DNA of 64,000 bases from Atopsyche davidsoni. Its lineage: Eukaryota > Arthropoda > Insecta > Trichoptera > Hydrobiosidae. The stretch lies in contig JAILWY010000026.1 of assembly GCA_022113835.1 (NCBI GenBank), forward strand, positions 10,071,001-10,135,000, given 5' to 3'. The position numbers and the translations under genes are program-made. Position 1 is the stretch's first letter. Each line of letters opens with the position of its first letter. Under the pieces are notes generated by a model. It made no database searches. It was not told the origin of the DNA and saw nothing but the letters and a program-made list of their open reading frames with translations. Shown piece after piece: positions 53,150-62,500 of this stretch.

Positions 53150-53400
53150 ATTTCTTTTCTTCTTCATCCAGTGCCTCTCTTCATTAGAGGCTTCTTGATC
53201 TGGGCCAGTCTCGCTAATTTGGCTGTACTTCCAGCCACTTCTTTTTCAATTTCATGCATGTCTTCATCCAGTGCTTCTCCTCAGAGGAGGTTGGCCACCG
53301 TTTACTCATCCTGAGCCAGTGCTCGTGGTTTTCTAAAGGAAAAAAATTGTAGTGGGTCTCTGGGTCCTTCTACACCGCAGTTTTATATTGAAAGGAAAAG
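53150..53400. repeat. Dispersed repeat family A, copy 2 with a partial tandem copy
   Basis: 53261..53400 matches the 7104..7259 copy block by block: GCTTCTCCTCAGAGGAGG, GGTTTTCTAAAGGAAAA, GTAGTGGGTC, CAGTTTTATATTG. A partial copy precedes it (CTTCATCCAGTGCCTCTC at about 53162..53179), so the head of the unit is duplicated. It lies just downstream of the transposase gene on the minus strand and may be part of the same composite insertion. Confidence 0.65.
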
Positions 53401-53679
53401 TCTGCACCTGATAGCATTATTATATAATCCTTTCCTTACAAAGCTCTGGCGTTTAGATCTGATACTCCATCTGCAGCAAGCTACAGAAACAATAGCAGGA
53501 GCCCCCCCACCTCGACAAGGTACTTCCAGAGCATATCCCTCCACAATCATTCCAAGTACACTACTCCATTATAGATTCTTTACACAAGTTCAGAGTACAG
53601 AATGGCAATCATGCACATGCAACGGAATGGGGAGAGCGGGGAAGAAAAAACATGTGAAGACTCATACATTACTGTTTGA

Positions 53680-53750
53680 CAAAACATTGTCATTATAATA
53701 TAATCATTGTGTAAATATAATCATTGTCTTCAATAGTATAAATAAATATA
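53680..53750. repeat. Partial copy of the mini-gene repeat
   Basis: CATTATAA, TCATTGTCTTCAATAGTATA and AATAAA blocks align with 57667..57726 inside the mini-gene's 3' part, same orientation. The copy breaks off where a TA microsatellite begins at about 53748. Confidence 0.5.
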
Positions 53751-53766
53751 TATATATATATATATA
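53746..53766. repeat. (AT)n microsatellite
   Basis: TA dinucleotides at the breakpoint of the partial mini-gene repeat copy. Confidence 0.8.
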
Positions 53767-53956
53767 AATCAATAAATAAATATATTACTTTTTTGTACAA
53801 CCTATCGTGCCATCTAGTTCTAGAACATAAAGAAAATTGATTAGGAACATAAAAAAATTGTTACATCTACACCTTCCATGTTCTAATCTGAAACATATGA
53901 AAAGCATTTTAAAAAGAGGATATTCCATTATTAGAGGATAAAAAACAATTAAATTA

Positions 53957-56458
53957 TTATTTATTTTTTATGGCATCAAGAATATATTGTGGATCCCTGA
54001 TAATCATCGATCTTCTAAATCTTGGATCAATCAATTCTGGTAGTATGCAATCAAAATAGAATGATTTTAATTTTTCCAACATAATCGTTTCCCAGAACCG
54101 ATCATCTTTTTCAATAATGATAACTTTGAGGGGATATTCAACACCTGACCAGACGGCAAAAATGCACTGCTGTTTTGCAGTAATGTGTAATTGTCCTTGT
54201 ATTTGAAAATACCATTCGTGGTGGACGTTTATAGTAATATTCTGTTTATTGTCTATTTTCCAAAATTTTAATTTTTTGTTGAGAATAGCTTCTTCAACAC
54301 TTGTTCCCGATATTGATAGTGGACATTTTACTTCTACAATTTTATCACCACTAATTCCATCAGGTGTTGCTCCCAAAAAATCTAAATATGTGTCTATATA
54401 GAGGCCACATTTTTCAATAACTATGTTTTCTTGGCAAGCTAACTGGTCCAATGCCACTTGCTCGTTGTCTCGACCATATTTGATTGATCTTATATTAAAT
54501 AAAGATCGGCCATAAAGCATGGCTTTTATGAGTGGTCCACAACTAAGTCCTGAACGCCTTTTACAAACCCGACCAAACCACGAGGCTGTCAGGAGATTCC
54601 TACGTATCTCTAACCATTCACCGCTCTCTGCTTGTAGAACAGTCCGAGTTTGGATAGAATTTTTATCCACTGAAGCTAATTTATTTAAAAATACTACTTT
54701 AGCGGCGTTAAAGCTGTCAATATCCATGTCCGGTTGCTGGCAGTTTTGCCCATAATCTTTATCATAACTAGATGATAAAGGCTTAGTTTTATAGATTCTA
54801 GGGTTTTTATTTTTTAAGGCATTATGCTTTTTACGTTGAAATGTCTCTAAGAGAGCTGGAGTCGGTATTTTAAATATTGTTTTAAAGAGTAAACTAAATG
54901 GTTCCGTCGAGTTATACGAAACAACAGCTTGTGAGCACCGTCCAGAATAAGTCTGGCGCCTAGTAAAATTAATTCTTTTCCCTCCAAGCAATTTACAAAC
55001 TACATTATTGAATGATTCTACTTTATTGTTATTACAATTTTCAATCAAGCTACGAGCGTGATTGGCTAATTTTTCTGCATGGAATACCACTTTATTAAAT
55101 AAATTACAAGAGTTTAATAAATTTTGATTCCCTAATTTTCCATTGCAGTAATATTGATCACAATTTTTGTGATCTCCAAATACGTGGAAAGGGCTATTTA
55201 AAATATCCTTATTTAAATTAAGAATTTTTGTATCTATGTCAGTATTTTCGGATCTCCTATATTTTATAGCACTAGTGATGGCTATTCTCAATTTCATTAT
55301 TTGACTTTTTAATATTTTACGCGCTTCTATATGGTATGACGTATCCGCTACCAATGAATAAAATTTACTGCAATAGTTTCTTAGTAAATGATTGTGACAT
55401 TCTATTTTTTCAATAGTAATATTTTTATACGGTCGCGATTCTAATAATTTTTTATAGGTACTGCTATCGCCGTCGGCTATTAATTTAGAATAAATTAACC
55501 CATACATGGATAAGGAACATTTAAACCCCTCCAGAATCACATCTGATTCCATTGAACTTGAAGAGCCGGAAAAATTTTTATGGCACTCGTGATTTGCTAC
55601 GGGTTTTCCTATTTTTTTATAATTAGTACAAATCGAACAATATTTGTTCCGCACATCCATGTACAGAACCTTCCCGGTCTTGAGGCCTACAATCGAAGCC
55701 ATCCCCGATAACGAAGAATAGTTGGATCTATATGATCTTTTAGCCCAACATCCATCAGCGATAACGGCGATCATTGGTATACCGTCTCTATTAACACTTC
55801 CACATTCAACTGCTAGCCTTGCTTCCTCCAATGCAGCTTCATTCATACAATCCGTTTGGACATTCTTCCACCATTTGCAAACTTTTTTATTATTATTGAT
55901 GTACATATTAGCCGACATACAAGGAATATCCATTATTGCTAACAACTCTTTTAAACCAGAAAATCCTGATCCGATCGACGATATTCCAAGAACAGCAGAT
56001 TCATTTATATTCAGACCACTTTCTTCCTTTCGGCAAAAATTTACCGTAAAGATCGCACAACACATATTACATTTAAAATGTAAAGTAGAATTTAAACCAT
56101 TTCTAATTTCTTTTACAATTTCAACATTCATCGCTTTACATGAAAATAATGAGTCATGCGAAAATATAACTTTAAATTGATCAATCAAATATATAACATC
56201 AAATATTCTTTTTCCTATGATATCACTTGTAAGATTTTCCACCCTTTTTTCATCTTTTTTCACCATTGGTCGATCTTTTGGACGGACATAATTCTAAAAA
56301 AAAAAGAAGGAATTCACTAACTGACAAAAAGATGGTCATTTACGACTTATTTTTCATCCAATCGATTGGTTTACAAGACACTAATAAAATACATAAAATA
56401 AACTTACCCGTTTCGCTTTTGAATTCTTACGATATGAAAGAAATTTTTGTTTCGGCAT
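53957..56458 (-). CDS. Two-exon mobile-element gene: Mutator-like (PF20700-type) transposase fused to a YqaJ-type exonuclease, 795 aa
   Basis: Exon 1 is 56408..56458 (17 codons, MPKQKFLSYRKNSKAKR) and ends CGG/GTAAGT. A 114-nt intron (56294..56407) ends in a T-run and TAG. Exon 2 is 53957..56293. Both junctions are phase 0. Starting instead at the internal ATG (56266) would lose 26 basic residues. The N-terminal half has Cys pairs (FKCNMCC, CSIC, HECH). Candidate DDE acids are Asp about 197 (ADGCW), Asp about 291 (ADGDSSTY) and Glu about 443 (KVESFNN), the pattern of the insect Mutator-like transposase domain. The C-terminal 220 residues hold a PD-(D/E)XK fold: LTASWFG, YGRDNE, GATPDG (Asp about 662), VEVKCP (Glu about 671, Lys about 673) and QIQGQ. 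This is the YqaJ/lambda-exonuclease family, which degrades DNA ends for recombination. No stop or frameshift interrupts the frame. The gene is probably a DNA-transposon gene, or one domesticated from it. Family assignment is from remembered motifs. Confidence 0.85.
56294..56407 (-). other. 114-nt intron of the transposase/exonuclease gene
   Basis: Read on the minus strand, the donor is AAACGG/GTAAGT and the acceptor is a run of about 12 T followed by AG/AAT. Both flanking exons continue in phase 0 with no stop. The intron itself has in-frame stops, so it must be removed if the upstream ATG at 56458 is used. A retained intron would leave only the shorter 769-codon frame from 56266. Confidence 0.75.
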
Positions 56459-56555
56459 TTTTAAATTTAAAAAAAAACGTTATTCTGAAGTGACACTCGC
56501 TGTTACACAATGACTAGTTTGTAGGTTATAAACTCTGGACAATTGACCATTAGAC

Positions 56556-56882
56556 CAGACATCCTCAACCTGCGGCCCGGAACACGTATTCCAAAGTGAA
56601 ATATGTAAGAAATGTATATAGAAATCGGCTTACTGATTCTCATCTTGATAACGTATTGAGAGTAGCATGAAGAAATTATAAACCTGATTTTTCTAAAATA
56701 AAAAGGTTTATCTCAATATCACACTAAATTTTAAATAAGCGTTTGGATATATTTAGGTTTTAATGAGTAAGACTTAATACATGGGAATAAATGTATAACC
56801 AGGTCCCCACTAATTGCCTGAAAAAAAGGCCATTACTCAAAAATATTCCATGTGCGACAAGAAAAAATGTTGAGTATCGCTG
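56556..56882. mobile_element. hAT-type miniature inverted-repeat element, 327 bp
   Basis: The left end is CAGACATCCTCAACCTGCGG. The right end, read inverted, is CAGCGATACTCAAC, identical to the left terminus of the element at 37515..37875. Flanking octamers CATTAGAC and CGTCAGTT agree at 5 of 8 positions. The interior is AT-rich and non-coding. It lies about 100 bp upstream of the first exon of the transposase/exonuclease gene but has different termini from those expected for that gene's own element. Confidence 0.5.
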
Positions 56883-57539
56883 CGTCAGTTGCAAATTAAA
56901 TAAATTAGGTTCAAACTCTTATCTCTACTTTGGTTACAACGTTGCCAAATTGAGATGTTTGAGAGGGACATGCTTATGGGCTATGCAGCAAATTCCATTT
57001 TTACAATGCTGCCAAAATTCGGATGAATTTTTATATTTACTGTATGAAAAAAACATGTCATTTCATTTATTTGATTTTAACTTTATATATGTATTTACAT
57101 TATACATATATGTGTATTACGTACATATGAATTAAAAAGGTCCCGTCATAATATATATATTTGTTGTCAATTGATTAAAATTAGTTTTTGCCGTAAGAGA
57201 ATATCTTCACTGATTTAAATGTATATTTTAACATTGGGAAAAGCTACCTTCCTAAAGGACTAAAAAATTTCAGAACTTCCTGTTTCAAAATCTATAATGG
57301 AAGTTTTGTAGAAATATGTTTAGCTTAAATATGAAACAAATCCTGTGTACTAATAGATCTTTACTCCTATGGTTAGTGATCTTCTCGTGCACTATACTGT
57401 CGAACATGATCACACCGTCGGGTTGAAAAATGCCGTTTTAAAATTCTAAAGGGTTACGATTTTATATTATTTTTGACATTTTATCACACTACAAACGGGA
57501 AAAGCCGTTCCACACCCTCATCGAGGAACTCTGATGGCG

Positions 57540-57541
<2 letters not shown>

Positions 57542-57576
<35 letters not shown>
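57542..57576. repeat. (AT)n microsatellite
   Basis: About 17 uninterrupted AT dinucleotides, directly abutting the end of the mini-gene repeat. Confidence 0.9.
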
Positions 57577-57579
<3 letters not shown>

Positions 57580-57733
57580 GTATATATGTAATAATAAAAA
57601 CACATAGTTTTTTAAAATCAATTATTTATTTTAAAACATACCAAAACATGTCAATTGAACAAAAATAACATTATAAGCAGGTTTTGAATAAATTAATTCA
57701 TTGTTTTCAATGGTATAAATAAAGTTTTGTAGG

Positions 57734-57927
57734 TTAGGTCCGCCACTTGATACACATCCAAAGGAACACAATCTATAAAATATATGGAATTTATAAGTAA
57801 CTATAAACTGATATTTATAATATAAACTTACCCGTTTTGCAATCGTATTTTTGGTAATTTCACAGAAATCGAAAGCTGCGTCTCGACAAACAAACGAGCA
57901 TAGTAGCATCTGAATCTGATCTGCCAT
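57734..57927 (-). CDS. Candidate two-exon mini-gene in a repeated element, 44 aa, unrecognised
   Basis: On the minus strand an ATG at 57927 opens 32 codons (57832..57927; MADQIQMLLCSF start, ending NTIAKR). They run into CGG/GTAAGT. A plausible acceptor (TTTATAG) lies 59 nt further on. Splicing gives 12 more codons and a stop at 57734. If the intron is kept, the frame stays open for 98 codons to 57631. An AATAAA signal follows at 57625..57630. The donor context (AAACGGGTAAGTTTAT, 16 nt) is identical to that of the neighbouring transposase gene, and the exon ends resemble each other (KNxxAKR). The 3' part is repeated near 53.7 kb, so this is more likely mobile-element sequence than a host gene. 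No function can be assigned. Confidence 0.3.
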
Positions 57928-58895
57928 CTACTGTGTAAACAATCCCGCGCCACCTACGAAAGCGTTCGAAGGAAAGAACAAATATATTTCCTTGTACCGC
58001 TTTCAAGCCAAAGACGAAGAAGAAGAAAAAGAATTGGGCATACGTGTCTATGACCATGGAGCACGGCTCGGCAAATATTCCAGCTAGATTTTTAAATAAA
58101 ATACATTTTTGTATTTTACTCGCAAAATACGTACAAATTTAATACAATTAATGTTTAAAAAGTGACATGATGAGCTTAAATATCTTTTTTAATAGATGTC
58201 AAGCCTTGTACAGCGATAAATCAACCAATAACGATTTTTAAATACCGAGAAACGAATTGGCGTCATGCTCGCTTGGAGGCTATCTCCGTTCTGACCGAAT
58301 AATAAAGGATCGTTTTACCTGGAGAAATCGTGTCATTTGATTTATTTAATTCTTAGTTTATTATTCTATTGATAGAGTTGATTTTCTTACAGAGTATTAA
58401 AAAAATATTAAATTATATTTATCTATTTTTTATTATTTAATTAACGTCCATTTTCAGGGTAAAATAAAATCTTGAAGATGTTGAAAAATTGGATAAAATG
58501 ACGACTTTTTAAAACCAAAGTTTGATAAAGATTTTTTTTTTTTTAATTTTTAAATTAATAAGGCGCACATGGTTTATATTTAATCTTTTAATTCCAATTG
58601 AAAAAAAGACTTTTAAATGTGTAGGATTCTTGGAAAATATGCCGGACGAATCTCAAATTCCTACACTTCAATCGGAAAAACACATATTTATCATAATTAA
58701 AGTAAATTTATAAGAAATAAAAATATATTGTGTTCGGAAGAAGGGATGTATCAAACTTTTTGCATTTAAATATTTTTGATTGGTGCAGTCAATTTTTCGC
58801 AAAATCGACCAGAAAATGATCAAAAAAACTCGAATATTCAACATGGCCCTTAATCTGCCGTACGTTTTCTCCGCTGGCTGGCGTCGAGTAACTGG

Positions 58896-58980
58896 CGCCG
58901 ACGCTGCCAACCGCGTGGGCCTCGGGCGATATTCCGCGTGGAGCGTTTCGTACCACGGTTTTGAAGCGCGCGACCCGGCG
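58896..58980. repeat. GC-rich paralogous segment D, copy 2
   Basis: Aligns with 24331..24417. It lies at the left edge of a GC-rich island (about 58850..59830) roughly 2.7 kb inside the putative intron from the signal-peptide exon. Confidence 0.5.
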
Positions 58981-59915
58981 CCGCACCGTCCGCCCCCGAG
59001 ATAACGACAAGAAGCATCCCGATTCATTCATGCGGCCGTTCCGTTGACCCCGCGATCCGTCTTGCGGTTTGCGCGTCCATTCCCACCGCCGCATCGGTGA
59101 CGTCACCGCTCCCGCCGGGACCGATCGCGAATCGTCAATCGCCAACCGAGAGCCCCGCCGCTCTGCAATATGACCTGCAGTCGATGCCAACAAGTCCGCG
59201 CCGGGCACGATCTCACACTCGACGTATCGATCGACCGCGCCGAGTACGTCTCGTGAAGTGTCATTTGCCGCCCTCGATATCGTAAATATAGTAACGCGCC
59301 ACTGGATATAAATTTCTTCAGTTTCGGCATGAAAGTTCAGGAATCAAATTTTTAAAACGCAGTCCGCTGAGAATTATTGGCACCGAGCGACATGCGATAT
59401 CGAGCGAGCCGTTCGATTCGACGGCAGGGGGGAGCGCTTTATCGGGGTGAGCTCCGTGTCCTGAATCGAGAGAGACACTTATCCGAGGGTTTTGCGTAAA
59501 TTGCCCCCCAAACCCACATTCACGGAAAATCTGAAACAATTTGGAATGTGGGATTCCTGAGATCCACCAAACGGTGTAGATTGTGCCGAGCGTTCCTAGC
59601 GTTTGTGGCGTTTTGGGTTTGAGCATTTTCCATTCGCGAGCCTGCGGGGCCGAGCGCCTCCTCCGCGCCCGCCGGTCGCCGCGGCATTCCAGGCATGCAG
59701 TCGCAGCCGGGGAAGAAGGCGGGGCGAGCTCCAGCCAGGAAAGTGTCGTCGCGAGAAAGTGGCCCCCAGAACGAACCGAGTTAAATACGAACAGAACGCT
59801 AAGTTAAACCCTTTACACGCGTCGCGACACGACTTGCAATCAGCAAAAAATTTTTTTTTTTTTTAAGATTCTTTATTTTTTCTTTTGGTAAATTTGAAAT
59901 AGTTTTTATGGTTAA

Positions 59916-59996
59916 AATACGGTATGTGGCTTCCCCCTAATCCTACGCGCAGGCTGTGGCGCTTACAAGATGTGGCTTAGATGGTAGCGTACATGT
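59916..59996. repeat. Dispersed repeat family C, copy 2
   Basis: ATACGGTATGTGGCT, then a short insert containing CTACGCGCAGGCTGTGG, then AAGATGTGGCTTAG and TGGTAGCGTACATG. Matches 24175..24224. Confidence 0.6.
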
Positions 59997-61049
59997 ATTT
60001 ATTTATTTTCGTTATGTGTTTTTTTTCGTAGGATGCTATTGGCTAATTGCAAGTCGGTCGCAAATTGTGAGGCGACGTGTGGAGGGGCCTTTGGTGCTCG
60101 CAAATTAAAAGACGATCTCAGAAAATATATTCGAGTTAAACACCCGTTCAAGGCGTGTACATTCATGTAATAGTATTTTACATGAACAAAACTCAAGGAT
60201 GAACGCTATTGCAGTGGTTTTGTCAAAAAAAAATTAATAAACTACTTTATTACATACAATAATAAATCTTAAAATTGATAAATGCGAATTACGTATCATT
60301 ATGATAATCGTTATGATAAGGTTCAAGAATAAATAAATTCATAAAATTATTACAATAACTACTTTTTTACATATACGAAAAAAAAGTCAACATTAATTGG
60401 AAGAGATTGAGATTCGTTACTACATACATAAAGCTAATAAATCCGTATATGACCTTAGGGTTAAACGGCTGTTGTCGAAAAATCTAAAAGATGATGACAT
60501 TTAAGAATGTGATGAGTTTTTAGGGTTACAGCTAATTATTTATTAATGTGGGATAATTTTGTTACGTAAAACAGTTATGCATGTATATATGTATTGAAAT
60601 ACGATAGTAATACTCGTATCGATAAAAAAATAACTTAAACAAGTGCATATATTATATACCTACAATGGCGAGCGTGAAGGCATGCAGAATAATGAAATGT
60701 GGCTAAAAATAAAGCTTTTCAACAAAACATATTGCGAGTGTATTCATAGACAAACTTAAATAAACTAGACGCCGGCATCACGCGCTACTGCATTTTATCG
60801 ACTGTTTGCTTGTATTATATAATTTTTCAAATTCATATAAATATCGAGTAAACAGTTAAATAAAAAAAAAATTATTTAAGTAAAATGAGTACGGAAAATA
60901 AATTTCTAAAATGTTAGAGGAGCAAATTACAAGTAATTAAAAAAATCGATGTCCAATGCACGCAATCAATGAAAAGACGAAGATTCACAATATTAACTTT
61001 TTCAGCTGGAAAAAGTTTCATAGTTAGGCATAGTTTAAATATTATATTT

Positions 61050-61203
61050 TTTTAAATGTTGTTACCGGCGTCCGTCTCGAGCCGTTTGACATTTCGGTTG
61101 CAAAATCATCGGATGCGGTTCGAGCCCGCGCCCTGCGATTCAACATCTCATCGTTATTATCACCAAATTATTTCGGTGGGAATTGAATAATTCACACACC
61201 CTC
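61050..61203 (+). mobile_element. tRNA-derived SINE-like copy (left member of an inverted pair)
   Basis: A B-box-like GGTTCGAGCCC at 61117..61127 is preceded at about 61072 by an A-box-like stretch. It is followed by GTTATTATCACC and a tail ending GGAATTGAATAATTCACAC at about 61179..61199. The same tail occurs inverted at 61221..61242. It lacks a foldable acceptor stem, so it is not a functional tRNA gene. Confidence 0.5.
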
Positions 61204-61220
61204 TCAATTGGATCAAGAAA

Positions 61221-61385
61221 GTGTGTGAATTATTCGATTTCCAATCGGCTTACGCGTTACAAGCGGTGATAACAAGTAACAGAATTGAATAAATAAATGG
61301 GGATCGAGCTCGCGTCCTTCGAGTGGTCGCCCCGACCCTCTCACCTCTGACCTATTATTCTACTGTCTCCGGCTGAGAAAGTACC
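61221..61385 (-). mobile_element. tRNA-derived SINE-like copy (right member of an inverted pair)
   Basis: On the minus strand an A-box-like GGTCAGAGGTGAGAGGG is followed by a degenerate B box (GAGCTCGATCCCC, about 61299..61311), then GTTATCACC and a tail CGAATAATTCACACAC. Order and tail match the copy at 61050..61203, so the two lie tail to tail about 20 nt apart. Confidence 0.5.
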
Positions 61386-61679
61386 TGCATATTTTCTAAT
61401 GCCGGGTCTCGGGTTTCGCGACATCGAAAACTGAGAGATGCCGGCATATTTGTTATAAATTAATAATGAAATGAAAACAGTTTGCACGCGAAAATTTCGT
61501 ATTCAAAATAGATTTAATACTTTGACTACGATACCTGTCAAAATACCAATCGACCGCATGCGAAAACGCATTCATAAAAAATAAAAATATTTTTGCAACT
61601 GTTGTGAAAAGTTACGAAATGCGTTGAGTAGTGATAAAGCAGAAAAAAAATAATACACGCTGTGAATCGAAAACCTTAC

Positions 61680-61725
61680 CTATAATTCCGACGAGAAGAA
61701 CTTTCAGCAGCATGATGACAGTCAT
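61680..61725 (-). CDS. Candidate first coding exon with signal peptide (partial gene)
   Basis: Read on the minus strand, an ATG at 61725 (context CCGGGATGA) opens MTVIMLLKVLLVGII. One further base follows, then a donor ATAG/GTAAGG, so the following intron is phase 1. The peptide is short and hydrophobic, as expected for the start of a signal peptide whose cleavage site lies in the next exon. Phase 1 after a signal-peptide exon is common in secreted and cell-surface proteins, including the immunoglobulin superfamily. The exon lies directly downstream of a CpG-rich island with GC boxes. No continuing exon was recognised at lower coordinates, so the gene cannot be named. The call rests on start codon, hydrophobicity, donor and promoter-like context together. 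A chance match is possible. Confidence 0.5.
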
Positions 61726-61739
61726 CCCGGTAACGTTTA

Positions 61740-62500
61740 TCAGTATATATTGTCACTGTTCCACCGTCTAGCAGAAGTAAACAGACGGAATAGCCATGCT
61801 TCCGCGTCTCGAACGAAACATCCAAATCGCAGGGTCAAAGTTCACTCGACAATTACAAACAATCACACGTTTCGCCGCCGCCGACAGGAGGGGTCGCACG
61901 CGGTTCCGTTTCGAAAGATCCGCGCGGGCGGACCTTTCAAACGTTGTTTTGACGCGAGCGGGCTCGGGCCGGACCACAGCTGACGGCCAGCGCCGGAGTG
62001 CCGGGCGCGGGGAGGCCCTCGTCCTCGACCTGTCACGGATCACAACACGACCGAACCTCGCGGGAACCGGCAGATTCTCGAGAGTCGGTGTTCGCTCAGT
62101 TTGCGTGCGGAGCGGCGGCGGAGCGGCGCCCCATCGTGGCGGGTCGTCGTGGCGCGAGAAGAGCAGGCGGGCGACCGCTCGGCGAGGAGTGCGAGCGCGC
62201 TGTGACTGAGCCACAGCGGCGTGAAGTGCGCGCGATCGGCAGTCGGCGCTCGACGCTCGGCGGTGGCGCCCCACGCATGCGCTGCGCTGGCCGGCGCTCT
62301 CCGCTCTCCCGCGGCGCTCGAGCCGGACTGCCTATCGAGCGGCCCGCCGCGCCTGCGCCCCCGCCCCCGCCCCCGCCCCACCCCGCCTCGCCCCGCCCCG
62401 CCCCCCTCGCGCTCAGGGGCGCGCGCCGGCTTCCCCACAATTATTGTTGCGCGCTCTGAGCGGCCGCGAGACGCCGCGCGACGCGACTGATTCTGAACCA
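61740..62500 (-). promoter_or_regulatory. CpG-rich promoter-like island with GC-box cluster
   Basis: This 760-bp stretch is strongly GC- and CpG-rich in an otherwise AT-rich window. It contains a run of CCCCGCC/CCCCCG boxes at about 62356..62403, the kind bound by Sp/KLF factors. It ends just upstream of the candidate signal-peptide exon on the minus strand. Long frames are open here in several frames on both strands, which is expected from the scarcity of AT-rich stop codons rather than coding. The transcription start is probably inside the island but no single initiator can be picked. Confidence 0.55.
61768..61797 (-). other. Upstream ORF in the putative 5' leader (MAIPSVYFC, stop)
   Basis: A nine-codon frame with its own ATG (61797) and stop (61768) sits about 43 nt upstream of the candidate main ATG at 61725. 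If the leader is transcribed through here, it could reduce translation of the main frame. It may be a chance ATG. Confidence 0.3.

Larger units (their letters stand above)
58060..61049. other. GC-rich island and AT-rich flank between the transposase region and the first exon
   Basis: About 58850..59830 is GC- and CpG-rich, with overlapping open frames on both strands and no clear splice donor. It holds segment D. 60.0-61.0 kb is AT-rich with nothing recognised. It may be an alternative promoter or enhancer of the gene starting at 61725. Confidence 0.45.
1..61679 (-). other. Possible giant first intron (its 3' end lies outside the window)
   Basis: From the donor at 61679 down to position 1, no convincing host coding exon was seen on the minus strand, while two ratchet-like junctions (26376/26377, 7904/7905) occur in this orientation. 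Long first introns subdivided by recursive splicing are typical of insect neural and developmental genes. If this model is right, everything to the left, including the transposase gene, is nested in one intron of at least 61.7 kb. The alternative is ordinary intergenic DNA with a short, unrelated first exon. Confidence 0.35.

Noticed and set aside
54519..56180. Plus-strand frames at 54519..54755 and 55722..56180
   Set aside because: Antisense shadows of the transposase/exonuclease gene.
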